Assembly: GCA_947044365.1 (NCBI GenBank)
Contig: OX345636.1
Span: 44,207,037-44,271,036 of the forward strand
Direction: 5' to 3'
DNA length: 64,000 nucleotides
Source: Petrosia ficiformis
Lineage: Eukaryota > Porifera > Demospongiae > Haplosclerida > Petrosiidae
The stretch's first letter is position 1. Every line of letters begins with the position of its first letter. This document shows, one piece after another, positions 14,201-23,541 of this stretch. The notes under the pieces are model-generated. The model was not told the origin of the DNA. It ran no database searches and saw nothing but the letters and a program-made list of their open reading frames with translations. The translations under genes were made by a program, and so were the position numbers.

Positions 14201-17200
14201 CTAAATTAACAAAAGCTGTTTGTGACACACCTACAGTAACGACTACAGATTCAGCATTAGACAGAATTCAACCTCTTGGTGACATCACCAACACAATCGT
14301 AAGTGTTTTATTGAAACTGCCTGAACCAAAACAGACAAAAAAGTTACAAGAGGAACCACAATGCTTCCAAAACACTTACCTAGTCAAGAAATGATTCAGC
14401 TCCTGGAAGAAAAAAAGGGAGAAAAAGTTAAAAGAGGAAGAAGGAAAAAGGCAAACTAAGCAGAGAGAGAGCAGAAAAAAAAAGAAGAGAGAAAAGAGCG
14501 TGAAAAACAAAAGGCAAGAACAGCAAGTATAAGACTAGGGAAGAAGGAGAAGAAAACAGGAGAATATAGATGTTTGCAGTGCGATGTACTTTATGATGAT
14601 AATAAGTCAGATAAGATATGGATTGAATGCATGGAATACATGAGGTGGGCACATATCATATGCACAGATTTTGACTGTGATAAACCAGATCAAGAGTATA
14701 AATGTCATGTATAACCACTTCACTTAAAATTGCATTTATTCATCACTTTCCTCTCACTTTATATTATTCTTGTATCCTTACCTTACCTCATTTTATATCA
14801 TCTTTATTGTCTAATTTTGTATTCAGCATTTAATACAGGCCCACCAACAATATTAAAATATAACAATATAAACCTGATATGATTAGGCACTTATCTTCCT
14901 CCTATCACTTTTGCACTAAAGTTGAAGCTTTACTACTAAACTTTGATATTGTGGTCTTCAATGAAGTTTAATTATAGAAATAGCACATAATTTTTTTAAT
15001 GTCTGGTAATTACCTCAAGCATTCGGAAATTGCTTCGTTCACCACACACTACTTTAGTAGTCATTGTTTCTTTGTCGAAACAAGTTCAGCCTTGTCAGTA
15101 TTACATGAGATAAACTTTGAATAAGCCTCCAAAAATTCACATGTGATCCATGTAGAAATGAAGAATGTTACGAGCAGCAAGGGTCCACCTCTTAAGTGTC
15201 CAGAGAATGCTACACCCCCTCTATATCATAATATAATATACTAAGAAGTGAATAATGCTACGTTTATAAATTGAAACAAGGCAACGAGTTGTTACTTGGT
15301 GGCAACGCCTCAAAGATGAAGGAGTCCAAATATCTAATACATCTTTATCTCTCTTGGTAGCAAAGTTCAAGAACACTGGTTTAATTAAGCATAAATATCA
15401 AGCTCCAAAACCTACCATTTTGACAAGCAACATTATGAGTTTATTGACAAAGTAATGTGTAAAAATGATGAATTAACAACGCACAACCCCTGGCTGAAGA
15501 AACTCAAAGAAAATTATCCTTCTTTACAATTGTCTTTGTGAACTGTGAGACAAGCTGGTGAGGATTTTGGTTGGGTATCTACAATGCCTCAATATTGCCA
15601 ATTAATCAGGGAAGCTAATAAAAAAAAACATCTCAAGAGGTGTGAAGAGATGAGAGACTCAAAAGAAACTTCACTGTCACAATTTGGTAAATGGATGACA
15701 ACTCTGCTTCAGCTGACTCTCCAAGCTTTATGGCCTTTAGAGGCAGCAGTGGAGTAGGAAGCAATTTTCAATTGGGGGGGGGGGGGGGGGGGGGGGGGCA
15801 TGCACAATAACCCATGCTATTACACGCCTAATCATTCAATTAATTCAATTGTACTTTACAAAACCTTCCAAAAATCCTTTTCTTCTTTCAATGAATTCCT
15901 GGGCAACTTCTGTAAGGTTAAGATTATCTGTTTTTTCTCGATGAACACAAAGAATTAAACAATGGTTCAAACGCTGCTGAGTCATTGAATTGCGAAGGTA
16001 AGTTTTCTGATTGCAGCTGAACTCATTAACACTTCATGCTTGGTATATGTGATATGCATGCATGCTTTTAACTTTTAACAGTATGACTATCCCATTGTAC
16101 ATGTATGTGTATATGCCAATAATAGGGGGGGCCAGTGGCCCCCCAGCCCCTCCTGTTCCTACTCCTCTGGGCAGGATACAACTCCATGAAGCGTACTACA
16201 GCATATTTTGTACCTTCTATAACGTATTAATATACACATGCAAATATTAATTTATTATTACAATTACGATTATTTATTAATCAAGACTAACCTTCACTGG
16301 TTCTGGAACATATTTGGTTAAGGTCATATCAGTCAATTCAAAGCACAAAATAAGAGATGATTTCAGTTGTAAGGCAAAATAACGGTGGAAAAGGAGCTGA
16401 CATTTCTGTGAGGATGTTCAGAGAAAGCACACAAGATTTACCGTACCCCATCCAATTACGTCACAAATGTCAACGCCCACATAATTTCGAACTCAACCAC
16501 TTGCATGAGGATTAAGAGCGCTCACGAGTGCAAGTAACGGTGCTTGCAATTACAAGTAAGGTTACTTGCGAGTGCAAACAAGCAACTTGCGTGGCTCTCG
16601 CGAGTTTGGATTAAGTTGCAACTGACAAATAAGTACTGCAGGATGGCTCGGAAACAAATTAATGGCCATAATACTTTTCAATTGGTATTATATTTGATAC
16701 TTTTATAAACTAAATGTACTTTAGATAGTCTAGCTTGTCCCTAGACTGCCACGCCCCACAACAAAAACAGTCTGGCAACTTTGGCCAACATTCCTGGCAC
16801 AGTGCATGATGTTCTAATCAGGTGACTGTCACATGATTCACTCAACCTACTTGTAACTATACAACAAATATTTGAATCAATGCGTTATTTGTGTGGTAAG
16901 TCATACTCTCCTGATGATAGTAGAAGATTGGTATCTGGGATGATCCACAGCCTTTGTTACAGCTTCTTTTATTACAGGAGTTTGATATGACATTTTTAAT
17001 AAAAAAATCATGTGATTAATTAAATAAATAAACTGAGGAATCTGATTGGCAATGTCACTACATGTGCCAGCAATGTTGGCCAAATTACCAGGTTATTATT
17101 TTTGTCACCATGGAGGGGCAATCTGAGGGAGGAGACTAATTTACAGAGATCTTATAATAACACGTACAGTATATACAATATTCTCTATACAATTGAACAA

Positions 17201-19545
17201 ACTTTCAAGTAATAATTTTAAGACCAGAGCGTCTGTGAGCTGATTGACTGACTGAATTAATAGTTAAAACTTGTTAAGAATGTTTGCTATTAAATGATTG
17301 TATTCAAATGTATATTAGAACCATTATATTACATGTGTATAACAATTAATATATAATTACTTACACAATCTTGTATGTTGGAATCAGCACCACTTTTTAC
17401 TAGTATATCCAGTATCCTGACTTTTCCACAATGAGCTGCTTGATGTATAAAACTCCACCCCTGTATAATGAAACAATACCAATACATGATGACTTGAGCC
17501 TGATGAAAAGAAAGAAAGAAAGACAGGCACCTGAGGCAAATGAAAAAATGAAAAATGATTTCCTCAGGTGGGATATACATGTACATGTATATACATGTAA
17601 TAAACACTATACAGTTTCACTGGTAAAATTAATATGATTATATCAATTGATACTATAATATACAAATACTTATCACATATGTATTATAAAATCATGTCAT
17701 ATCAATACTCAAAGTTTAAGAAATCCAGTTTAAAATTAGCAGATAAAAGATTCATAGAAATGAGAAAATATCAAAACTGGGCATTATCTGCATATCTACA
17801 TTATATTCTTGTATTATACACATAGTTATATCACAGGAGAGGTACACAGATGAGGAAGAGTAATGTAGAAATCGCCAGCGAAGCACATTCCAAAAATTTT
17901 CTTCTAATTAATTATTCATGATGGGATGATCACTTAATATGCTTCATAATCAATTTACACAGGTTAATGATACAATAGTAAGTATAGTATGGTATTTAAA
18001 TAGTGGGAGAGTTTAGATGTGTGAGTGATTTATCTTTTAGAGTTTTAGAATAAGACTCTAGCTAACTTGTAAATCATTAATTAACTACATGTACATGTAT
18101 ACTATTAGTAAATGAAAATTTAGATAAACCAACTAGATAAGTTGCATTATATATAGTTAGGTAAGGTGGACTTGCATATTCACGAGTGACAACATTTTAC
18201 TTTTCCCTAAAAAACTCCACTTACAGAAGAACGTCTTAGTTACATTTGATAGTCTTACTGACCTCTAAACACAGAACTGATCTTGTTTTGATAGCGCTCT
18301 CTGCTCAGTTTTCACAACAATTCCATGCTGTTTTTTATGGCCCGCAGGGCCATCCCTATGATTGCTTTCCCACGGGTTCGATGTATGTTTATATATATAT
18401 ATATATACATATGTTTGTGGCCACTGACGTGATTACACTGTATGTGTTGTATACTTAGTGAAGGAAATTACGTCATTCCGGGGGGCTCGGTCAATTAATG
18501 GGCGTGGCATGTAAAAGAACACGTGCTCAAGCTCTACAGACCAGCAGAAAGAAAGTTGTGTATCTTACGTAGAAACTGGAACTAATAGCTAGCTATTCTA
18601 CCTGAAATATATTCCTAAAATTCTACAAGGTCCTTTAAAAGGTAAACAGAGTAGATAATCAAAATAATAACTATAATATAGCTGATGTGTTTCAGGCATG
18701 ATAAAGTTAGCCACTGATGATGAGTACTGAATGCTGGACATCACAAAGCAATCATAGGAATACTTTTTTCTCTATATATCTTGTTTTCAGCTAGAGGTAA
18801 TTTATTTGGTGAATCTATGATAGCCACCGACATGAAACTTGTTTTACTCTCATAACGTGCCTAACAACAGTCTTCTTTTTTAATTATAGCTTCTAGGATC
18901 TCTGAAACAAGCAATCCACTATGTAAAATGTACTGTGACTCAAAAACAAACAGTTATAAAAAAACAAGATATATAGAAAAAAAAGTATCCCTATGACTGC
19001 TTTGTGGTATTCAGCATTCAGTACTCATGGCTGACTTTATCATGCCTGAAACACATCAGCCTATTATAGTTATCATTTTGTTATCTATTCTATTAATTGA
19101 CTGGTATATGGTAGTGAAAAGCATGTATGTATGTATGCCTGTGGAATGAATCATTGGGAAGGAGAAATGAAAATAGTAAATATTAAACATTGTTGAGAAA
19201 CTTCATAAGAAATTTTTATATAAATAATGAAGAGAGTGTTCAGAATAATGAAATATTCCTTGTCAGTATATCCACAATCAAATTACCACAAATAACATTT
19301 CATAAAAATATCTAGTATATACCATCATAATAGAATGGATATTCAATAATAATTATTAATCATAATAACTATCAAATATTACAATTAAAAATCATAAAAC
19401 ATAACTATTAATTAATTTACATGTATAGGATGACACTTACCTCATAAAATTCATTTGTCCATTTCAAATCTGTATTGGAATCTCTTAAGAGTGATTCCAT
19501 TTCCTTTTCATCTGCAAACTCAATTGCATGAAATATTCTCGCATT
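2148..19545 (-). CDS. Ankyrin-repeat protein gene, partial (three confident exons)
   Basis: Three exons join in phase 0: 19545-19441 (35 codons), 17460-17365 (32 codons) and 2237-2148 (30 codons). Each has a pyrimidine-rich CAG/TAG acceptor and a gtaagt or gtgagt donor. The first reads NARIFHAIEFADEKEMESLL, a degenerate capping-type repeat. The second carries the ankyrin signature (HQAAHCGKVRILDILVKSGA) and the third continues it (DGRTPLFYC...LLLDNGAQVD). The join GADSNIQDC/DGRTPLFYC has normal ankyrin spacing, so no exon seems to be missing across the 15.1 kb intron. Ankyrin repeats form helical protein-binding stacks; the partner and pathway cannot be told from this part. The gene continues past the left edge. 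Candidate upstream exons are listed separately. The large intron is full of transposons, several on the opposite strand. I do not recognise the specific family. Confidence 0.7.
2238..4000. other. Intronic sequence, no gene recognised
   Basis: AT-rich DNA inside the ankyrin gene's large intron. I see no convincing exon, splice pair or transposon protein. A short motif, atattccaccgga, occurs twice (about 3775 and 3831), hinting at a small duplicated segment. Confidence 0.5.
3926..4300 (-). other. Orphan coding-like segment of unknown identity
   Basis: On the - strand a frame open from about 4300 to 4029 reads DIEVIELVKEKGDPEIQDVR, then LTKKNHFAYIQKEETDGWFS, then FIVEVRRVDG. The residue mix is normal and charged, unlike the surrounding noise. 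After KLLS there is a donor-like CAG|gtattc. About 50 nt further on, after a ttgtacag acceptor-like site, another frame reads PVQGVCEVVFRELCKAIGTSV and stops. The two pieces do not join in phase, so this is either a frameshifted pseudogene, an exon whose partners I missed, or a coincidence. It lies inside the ankyrin intron on the same strand but does not fit between the ankyrin exons. I do not recognise the family and assign no function. Confidence 0.3.
4595..5112. mobile_element. Inverted-repeat element (MITE-like), about 0.5 kb
   Basis: The ends are inverted copies: atgcaacttaagag at about 4611 and its complement at 5081-5095, with flanking acagtaca also mirrored. The interior is unusually rich in CACGTG/ACGCGT words (cacacgtgt, gcacgcgtt, tacgcgt), again in inverted arrangement. 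No ORF is convincing. It is a non-autonomous DNA transposon or foldback element. Confidence 0.5.
5529..6400 (+). pseudogene. Decayed DDE-type (pogo/Tigger-like) transposase remnant
   Basis: Several short frames with stops and shifts are in the order expected of a DDE_1 transposase. The most diagnostic piece, at about 6270-6340, reads AGVDDKRQITAVFGRTFYGD. This resembles the block after the first catalytic Asp in Tigger/pogo-like transposases (DDKRQITAVF...G-F). Upstream pieces (NRELKQLIENESKDSK; YETEKSKQKATTKVKS) would be N-terminal parts. No intact catalytic triad remains. It is less well preserved than the transposase at 13.0-14.7 kb and may belong to a different family. Confidence 0.45.
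6430..7646. other. Non-coding intronic DNA with a TA-rich microsatellite
   Basis: No gene is recognised. A run of tatatata lies at about 7266-7300. The stretch ends at the 5' LTR of the retrotransposon that starts at 7647. Confidence 0.5.
7647..7924 (+). repeat. 5' LTR of element A
   Basis: 278 bp, TGTGATGG...CCCTCACA, with inverted ends TGTGA/TCACA. It differs from the 3' LTR by scattered substitutions and small indels (the 3' copy is 292 bp), so the insertion is not recent. Confidence 0.9.
8092..9000 (+). pseudogene. Element A gag
   Basis: The N-terminal part is a charged coiled coil with an internal repeat (EDRQKREEQIAIEKEQI, then DRQRREEQIAFEKEQI). A capsid-like region follows (QDDIEAYLTTFQRI, PHLMGKAKQAYASM, ILSRYDISEDTYKQQF), typical of SCAN-like metazoan gypsy gag proteins. 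Degenerate CCHC knuckles lie at about 8870-9010 (HCGQTGHIAKK; FNCKQRGHIAKNC). Stops near 8228 and 8638 break it. Confidence 0.75.
9006..9224 (+). pseudogene. Element A aspartic protease
   Basis: Reads EVADILLDTGCSRTLVRRDL, the DTG active site of retroviral-type aspartic proteases followed by the usual hydrophobic stretch. It matures the element polyprotein. It is separated from gag and integrase by frame changes. Confidence 0.75.
9499..10995 (+). pseudogene. Element A integrase
   Basis: The zinc-binding region ends with YCRFCEIC near 10000. The core has the first catalytic Asp in IVMDIIGPLP (about 10107), the second in EEILTDQ (about 10285, followed by a frameshift) and the Glu in TDGLVERFNQ (about 10385). 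The C-terminal part carries KEGDLVLVLLPT and ARWKGPYTI, the GPF/Y-type module. It lies upstream of reverse transcriptase, the reverse of the usual gypsy order. Confidence 0.85.
10996..12440 (+). pseudogene. Element A reverse transcriptase and RNase H
   Basis: RT blocks: LPPYRLPHAYRETIQQELKD, SPIVLVKKKDG, VDYKRLNAVSE, FISTLDLTRGYWQVPVS, then YLDDLIVFS (about 11620-11645) and VYLGHIFGNGQVSPE. RNase H follows with ILQTDASD, YSTIEKECLAI and EIQTDQRSLVWL. The frame is broken at about 11327, 11625, 11846 and 12076 (TGA after TDASD). RNase H ends close to the 3' LTR, so nothing follows it. Confidence 0.88.
12447..12738 (+). repeat. 3' LTR of element A
   Basis: 292 bp, nearly identical to 7647-7924. 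It is preceded by a purine-rich tract and ends CCCTCACA. Confidence 0.9.
13047..14714 (+). pseudogene. pogo/Tigger-like DDE transposase with C-terminal PHD-like zinc finger
   Basis: The start ATG lies just after a tttgtatag acceptor-like site. Domains: psq-type helix-turn-helix (LVQIAAEKYGIPKSTLYDYL, residues about 20-40), CENP-B-type second HTH (SEIRYGQTRVQVCEIVKKML; RPGQEWWEAF), then the DDE core with WNCDESGF (first Asp, about 13512), CLIVDGHSSH (second Asp, about 13797) and ATQPLDVRLF (third Asp, about 13890). After a Lys/Glu-rich linker comes LQCDVLYDDNK...WIECMEY...WAHIICTDFDCD, a Cys/His array like a PHD finger, ending at TAA 14712-14714. Stops and shifts (13216, about 13430-13500, 13986, 14392) disable it. 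It would cut and paste its own element; the finger may bind chromatin. Terminal repeats were not identified. Confidence 0.8.
14715..15240. other. Non-coding DNA between two transposase remnants
   Basis: AT-rich with no exon or ORF I can support. It probably includes the 3' end of the pogo-like element and the 5' end of the Tc1/mariner-like one. Confidence 0.4.
15275..15760 (+). pseudogene. Tc1/mariner-like transposase, N-terminal fragment
   Basis: In one mostly continuous frame: TWWQRLKDEGVQISNTSLSL, LVAKFKNTGLIKHKYQAPKP, HYEFIDKVMCKND, LKENYPSLQLSL, a stop (TGA at about 15540), then TVRQAGEDFGWVSTMPQYCQ and LIREANKKKHLKRCEEM. This matches the paired-type helix-turn-helix region and linker of Tc1/IS630-like transposases. 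The catalytic domain (DE-rich core) is absent. The fragment ends near a run of 25 G, so it is truncated. Confidence 0.6.
15774..15798 (+). repeat. Homopolymer run of 25 G
   Basis: An uninterrupted run of 25 guanines just downstream of the truncated Tc1/mariner-like ORF. It is directly visible. The exact length is the kind of thing that sequencing or assembly gets wrong. Confidence 0.9.
16735..17140. mobile_element. MITE-like element with imperfect terminal inverted repeats
   Basis: The left part (ctagactgccacgcccc...; gtctggcaactttggccaac, about 16741-16802) is roughly mirrored by 17056-17130 (gtgccagcaatgttggcc...; ttaccaggttattatttttgt). It has no coding capacity. It lies 0.2 kb upstream, in + coordinates, of the ankyrin exon at 17365. 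Confidence 0.45.
17365..17460 (-). CDS. Ankyrin gene exon (second confident exon)
   Basis: A 96-nt phase-0 exon with acceptor ttcattatacag and donor gtaagt. It encodes HQAAHCGKVRILDILVKSGA, the clearest ankyrin repeat in the gene. Confidence 0.75.
17495..17560 (-). repeat. SINE-like tail with (TTTC)n, inverted
   Basis: The - strand reads catttgcctcaggtgcctgt followed by a short (tttc) run. The same words occur at 55446-55497 and 61045-61095. It is a short fragment of a repeat family whose fullest copy, at about 61000, carries a Pol III B-box-like sequence. Confidence 0.4.
18337..18790. mobile_element. MITE family 1, copy 1
   Basis: One end is atggcccgcagggccat followed by ccctatgattgctttc. 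The other end is the complement of tcctatgattgctttgtg followed by tttttctctatatat. Inside are shared blocks: tcaattaatgggcgtggcat, aactggaactaatagctagc and catgataaag. Related copies lie at 36391-36925, 38640-39047, 53371-53835 and 60007-60718. There is no ORF, so it is non-autonomous. Confidence 0.65.
18640..19110. repeat. Long inverted repeat made of two opposed MITE-family-1 halves
   Basis: The segment 18640-18790 (gtagataatcaaaataataa ... tttttctctatatatcttg) is mirrored by 18955-19100 (aaaacaagatatatagaaaa ... ttatcattttgttatctatt). The arms are about 140 nt around a spacer of about 165 nt. It looks like a second, truncated insertion next to copy 1 in opposite orientation. Confidence 0.6.
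19441..19545 (-). CDS. Ankyrin gene exon (first confident exon)
   Basis: A 105-nt phase-0 exon with acceptor ctatttatacag and donor gtaagtgt. It encodes NARIFHAIEFADEKEMESLL and then LKWTNEFYE, an ankyrin-like first repeat that joins GWSFIHQAAH in the next exon. Confidence 0.65.
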
Positions 19546-20950
19546 CTGTATAAATAGAGAGTGGAGCATTAATACATTATCCTGATATACATTAACATCA
19601 ACTGTTTCATAATGAAGGAAGAAAAAGCTGATATCAAGCTTTATTACTATAAGAAAAGCAGAAAGGTAAATGATTATAGACTTGTTAGGCGACATACATG
19701 TATATCTCTTAGAAATCTCTGGCTTTGATTGTCTATCATTTAGAATTTACTAGGCATACAGTTACATGATTTTCAGCAAATAGTTCATTGATATTTACAA
19801 AAAAAAAGATTGAATTTGAAAATAAAAGAGGTGTTAATTAAAGGACATGTACATGTACATACATAAAAGTGGTTTATTACAATTATAGATACATGTATAC
19901 AATGTACATGTATGTCACAATGTACAAGCTGTGTACTCACTTGATAATAAATTATAGTTATGATACACACATGTAAGTATAATTATTATACAGTTTATAT
20001 AAACCAATAATACACTGTAATTACAATGGTTACATGAATACGACTGACTTGGGTAAAATTAATATTTTCATCTACAAAGGTCATAATTATATTTACAGTC
20101 TGAGTATAAGACACAAGACCAAAGGAGTGTGTTTCATGTATGTGAGTGTATACATGTATGGTTAGAACAATGTTGTTTAAATATTGTGGTGTTGGACATC
20201 TATTAGAGCACATATTCCTTTCTTTTAGATATATTTATATTTAAGTTAATGATATTCATTGTCAAATACTATCAGCGGGTTGGGGTTGGTTACTGGTTGG
20301 GTGTGGTTGGAACTTAGTTTCTTTGGTTTATGCTTCATGTAAGCCTTCATGAAATAATTAGAGTATATATAGTATTACACTTAGCTAGTATACTTCTATC
20401 CTAGGGATAGGATCTCTTGTCATAGGGGTTTGGTTTCTATCATGTGTATAGTATAGTATAGTACCATATACATGTATTTTGTGTGTATATGTTCTAATTA
20501 TTTCATGTGCTTACGTGAAGCACTAGCCATTCCTTTTGTCCAACATCATATTTGACATATCTCTAAAGCCATAATCATATTCTACATGTACATTTATAAC
20601 CAGAGAATGTGAGCTGTATGATAAGATGTCCAATGAAAGTGAAAACTGTCAACCGATGTGTTGGTTTCATAAAAGCTGATATGTAACATGCAAAAGTTTA
20701 GTACGGAAACACAAAGTCATTAAATAACACTTTGGTAATTGATTAAAAACATTAATTAATCTATATGTGGCAAACACAAAAAGGAAATTGTTCCCAAACA
20801 TGATGGGACAAGAGGTTTTCTGTATGTACATATACACATAATTATGTTTTTCCATGGCCAGAGAATCCATACATTGGATGATTGCACATTCGGTCCTTAT
20901 GCTTGTGTCAAGGAAATTATTAAATACTAGAAGTTAAGTCAATTGATAAA
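19546..20950. other. Intronic DNA, no gene recognised
   Basis: AT-rich, with repeated tacatgtacatgta words (19845-19915). I see no exon or transposon protein here. Confidence 0.5.
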
Positions 20951-22463
20951 TATCAGAGAGTACGGTAGTACTCTCTATGTAGGGATGGCACAGAAAATAA
21001 ATGGCCGCCTATACATTTCAATTGCAAGTGATAAGCTGAAATCTCTGGTAATATATACAGGTAAGTTTTAATACACACATACTTATTCATATCTAGTGTT
21101 TTTATGATTACCAACACATTCTAGATGGCCAAAAATTGTCGTTAAGATAGAGAACTGGCGAGTGACAAAACTGGCAAAATTTTCATCATATTATTAATAT
21201 TATTATTTTCCAGACAAATCATTATTTTGTTTGTTGAACTATCAAAATGATTCATTAGCACTTTGAAAATACTACCAAACAAATCATACAATGATCAAAA
21301 GTAACAACAAGAATAATAAAAAACATTTTCAATAAAAATGAAAGAAGATGTAGGGATGTCAAAACCCAAAAAGCAAGCAAACAAGGTTGGGAAGCTAACT
21401 TAGGACCCAAAATTAAACAAACCACTTCCATATAACCCTACATAAGTGCTTACACCTCTGTACAAAGAGCTGTAATTATGTAGGGTTATATGGAAGTGGT
21501 TTGTTTAATTTTGGGTCCTAAGTTAGCTTCCCAACCTTGTTTGCTTGCTTTTTGGGTTTTGACATCCCTACATCTTCTTTCATTTTTATTGAAAATGTTT
21601 TTTATTATTCTTGTTTTCATTGATTTTTTTCTAAACGATGTGAATGTTTTTTTTGTAGATTGCAGAAATACTATATATCATTATGAAATCATGCAATCAA
21701 AAATGCATTAAAATTTGTTCATCAATGAAGGTCAGTCTTTTGTTTATGTATTGATTATCATTCTCTTTCACTTACAGATGATGTATATTCTCTATTCACT
21801 TACATCACTGTCTGCAGTCCTACAAGAAGTAGTGTCAGTCACTGTGTCAACCATTCAGTATTCCAATGCTTATCATAGTATACAATATTATTATACAATT
21901 GCTTTAATATTAATAATTATTATATTCATTATTAGTATTTGCTCACAAACTCACAAATGTTATTACAATGCCAAACACTTCCACCTTTTCAGCTTCCATG
22001 TTAAGAGTATACAAATGCGCATGCGTAATTAAATTCCACTTAGGAAAATGGCGTCCAATTCCAGATCAAATCTTTGTAGTCGTTGAGACTGTCTTCTTTC
22101 ATAGTATCTGAAGATATCATCTCGATACTTTACGACCAGAATTTTACTATAAATGCGACGGGAATGGTGCTAGAATCATCGTGATAGGTCAACAAACAAA
22201 AAAATGATTTGTCTGGAAAATAATATGATGAAGATTTTGCCAGTTTTGCCACTCGCCGGTTCTCTACCTTAACAATAATCTTCGGCCATCTAGAAGGTAT
22301 TGGTAGTCATAAAAACACTAGATATAAACAGGCATGTGTGTATAGAAACTTATGTGTATATATTACCAGAGATTTCAGCTCATCACTTGCAATTGAAATG
22401 CATGGGCGGCCATTTTTTTTCCGTGCCATCCCTACATAGAGAGTACTACCGTACTCTCTGATA
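20951..22463. mobile_element. Composite inverted-repeat element bounded by atcagagagtacggtagtac
   Basis: The left end (atcagagagtacggtagtac, then tctctatgtagggatggcac) is mirrored at 22425-22463. The interior holds a near-perfect foldback (21308-21614) and a segment (21780-22330) that reappears in opposite orientation at 39840-40440. A second, shorter copy with the same terminal sequence starts at 39721. No ORF is convincing. It is a nested non-autonomous DNA element. Confidence 0.6.
21308..21614. mobile_element. Foldback (palindromic) element, copy 1
   Basis: The left arm (caagaataataaaaaacatt ... gatgtagggatgtcaaaacc ... cacttccatataaccctaca) is mirrored almost exactly by the right arm ending attattcttg, with a loop of about 30 nt near 21450-21478. 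Related copies: 22592-22786 (one arm reduced) and 40591-40859. Confidence 0.75.
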
Positions 22464-23110
22464 GGCTTTGCTAAAACCTTTCTGTTTTAAATTTTTTTAA
22501 CTCATGATCACCGTTTCACAACTTTCAGAAGATGTCTGGTAGCAAAAGAGTTCGAATCATAGCTTGAAGTCAAGTACATGTACATATGTAAAATTAAACA
22601 AACCACTTCCATATAACCCTACATAAGTACTTACGCCACTTTGAAGCAAAATACTTATGTAGGGTTATATGGAAGTGGTTTGTTTAATTTTGGGTCCCAC
22701 CTAACCTTGTTTGTATGCTTTTTGGGTTTTGACATCCCTACATCTTCTTTCATTTTTATTGGAAATGTTTTTTATTATTCTTGTTAAATATAATAAGCAG
22801 GGCCAAGAAAAAGGTTTGAATGATCGAACCTTTGTTCTTTTACTGTGCAAATGGAAATGCTATTAAAAGTTCCTTAGGTAAAATGGAAGTTACAGTCTAA
22901 ATAAATATACTATTTAACTAAACACATATGTACATGTACTTGACTTCAAGCTATGATTCGAATTCTTTTGCTACCAGACATCTTCTGAAAGTTGTGAAAC
23001 GGTGATCATGAGTTTAAAAAATTTAAAACAGAAAGGTTTTAGCAAAGCCTATTGTTACTTTTGATCATTGTATGATTTGTTTGGTAGTATTTTCAAAGTG
23101 CTAATGTTCA
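22463..23110. mobile_element. Inverted repeat enclosing a partial foldback copy
   Basis: The segment 22463-22592 (aggctttgctaaaacctttc ... gtcaagtacatgtacatatgt) is mirrored nearly base for base at 22925-23055. Between them lies half of the foldback element (22592-22786). The flank 23053-23110 is in turn the complement of 21250-21308, so the structure is layered. Confidence 0.6.
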
Positions 23111-23541
23111 TAGGTTTGTTGGTGTTTTATGAACAGACAAACAGAAAGACATAGTAACACTACACTCTGCCTATGCGGGCGAGGGTTAATTAATACAGAG
23201 TTTTAACTAAATGTATATTTGTACACTGTCACAATCTACAGACTCATTGTCCCCTAAAAGTACAATATCATGTTTATCTTATTAATATTACAATGTTATT
23301 TCTGTTAAACACATACAATTCTTATTGTTGTAACAGAGTCGCTATTATATTTCAATTGTCTATAAATAAATCTGATTTCTTTGAATAATAGTTAGTTGTT
23401 GCTCGAATCAGTTTATAGTGAACCCGTGACATTGGGGGCCTGTCCGGCTTTGGAGACCTTGTAAAGATATACTTAGTTAGAGTTACCTGTGTGGAGGTAC
23501 TTGTTTCCTGTACATATGGTATAGAGCAACGACTTGAGCTA

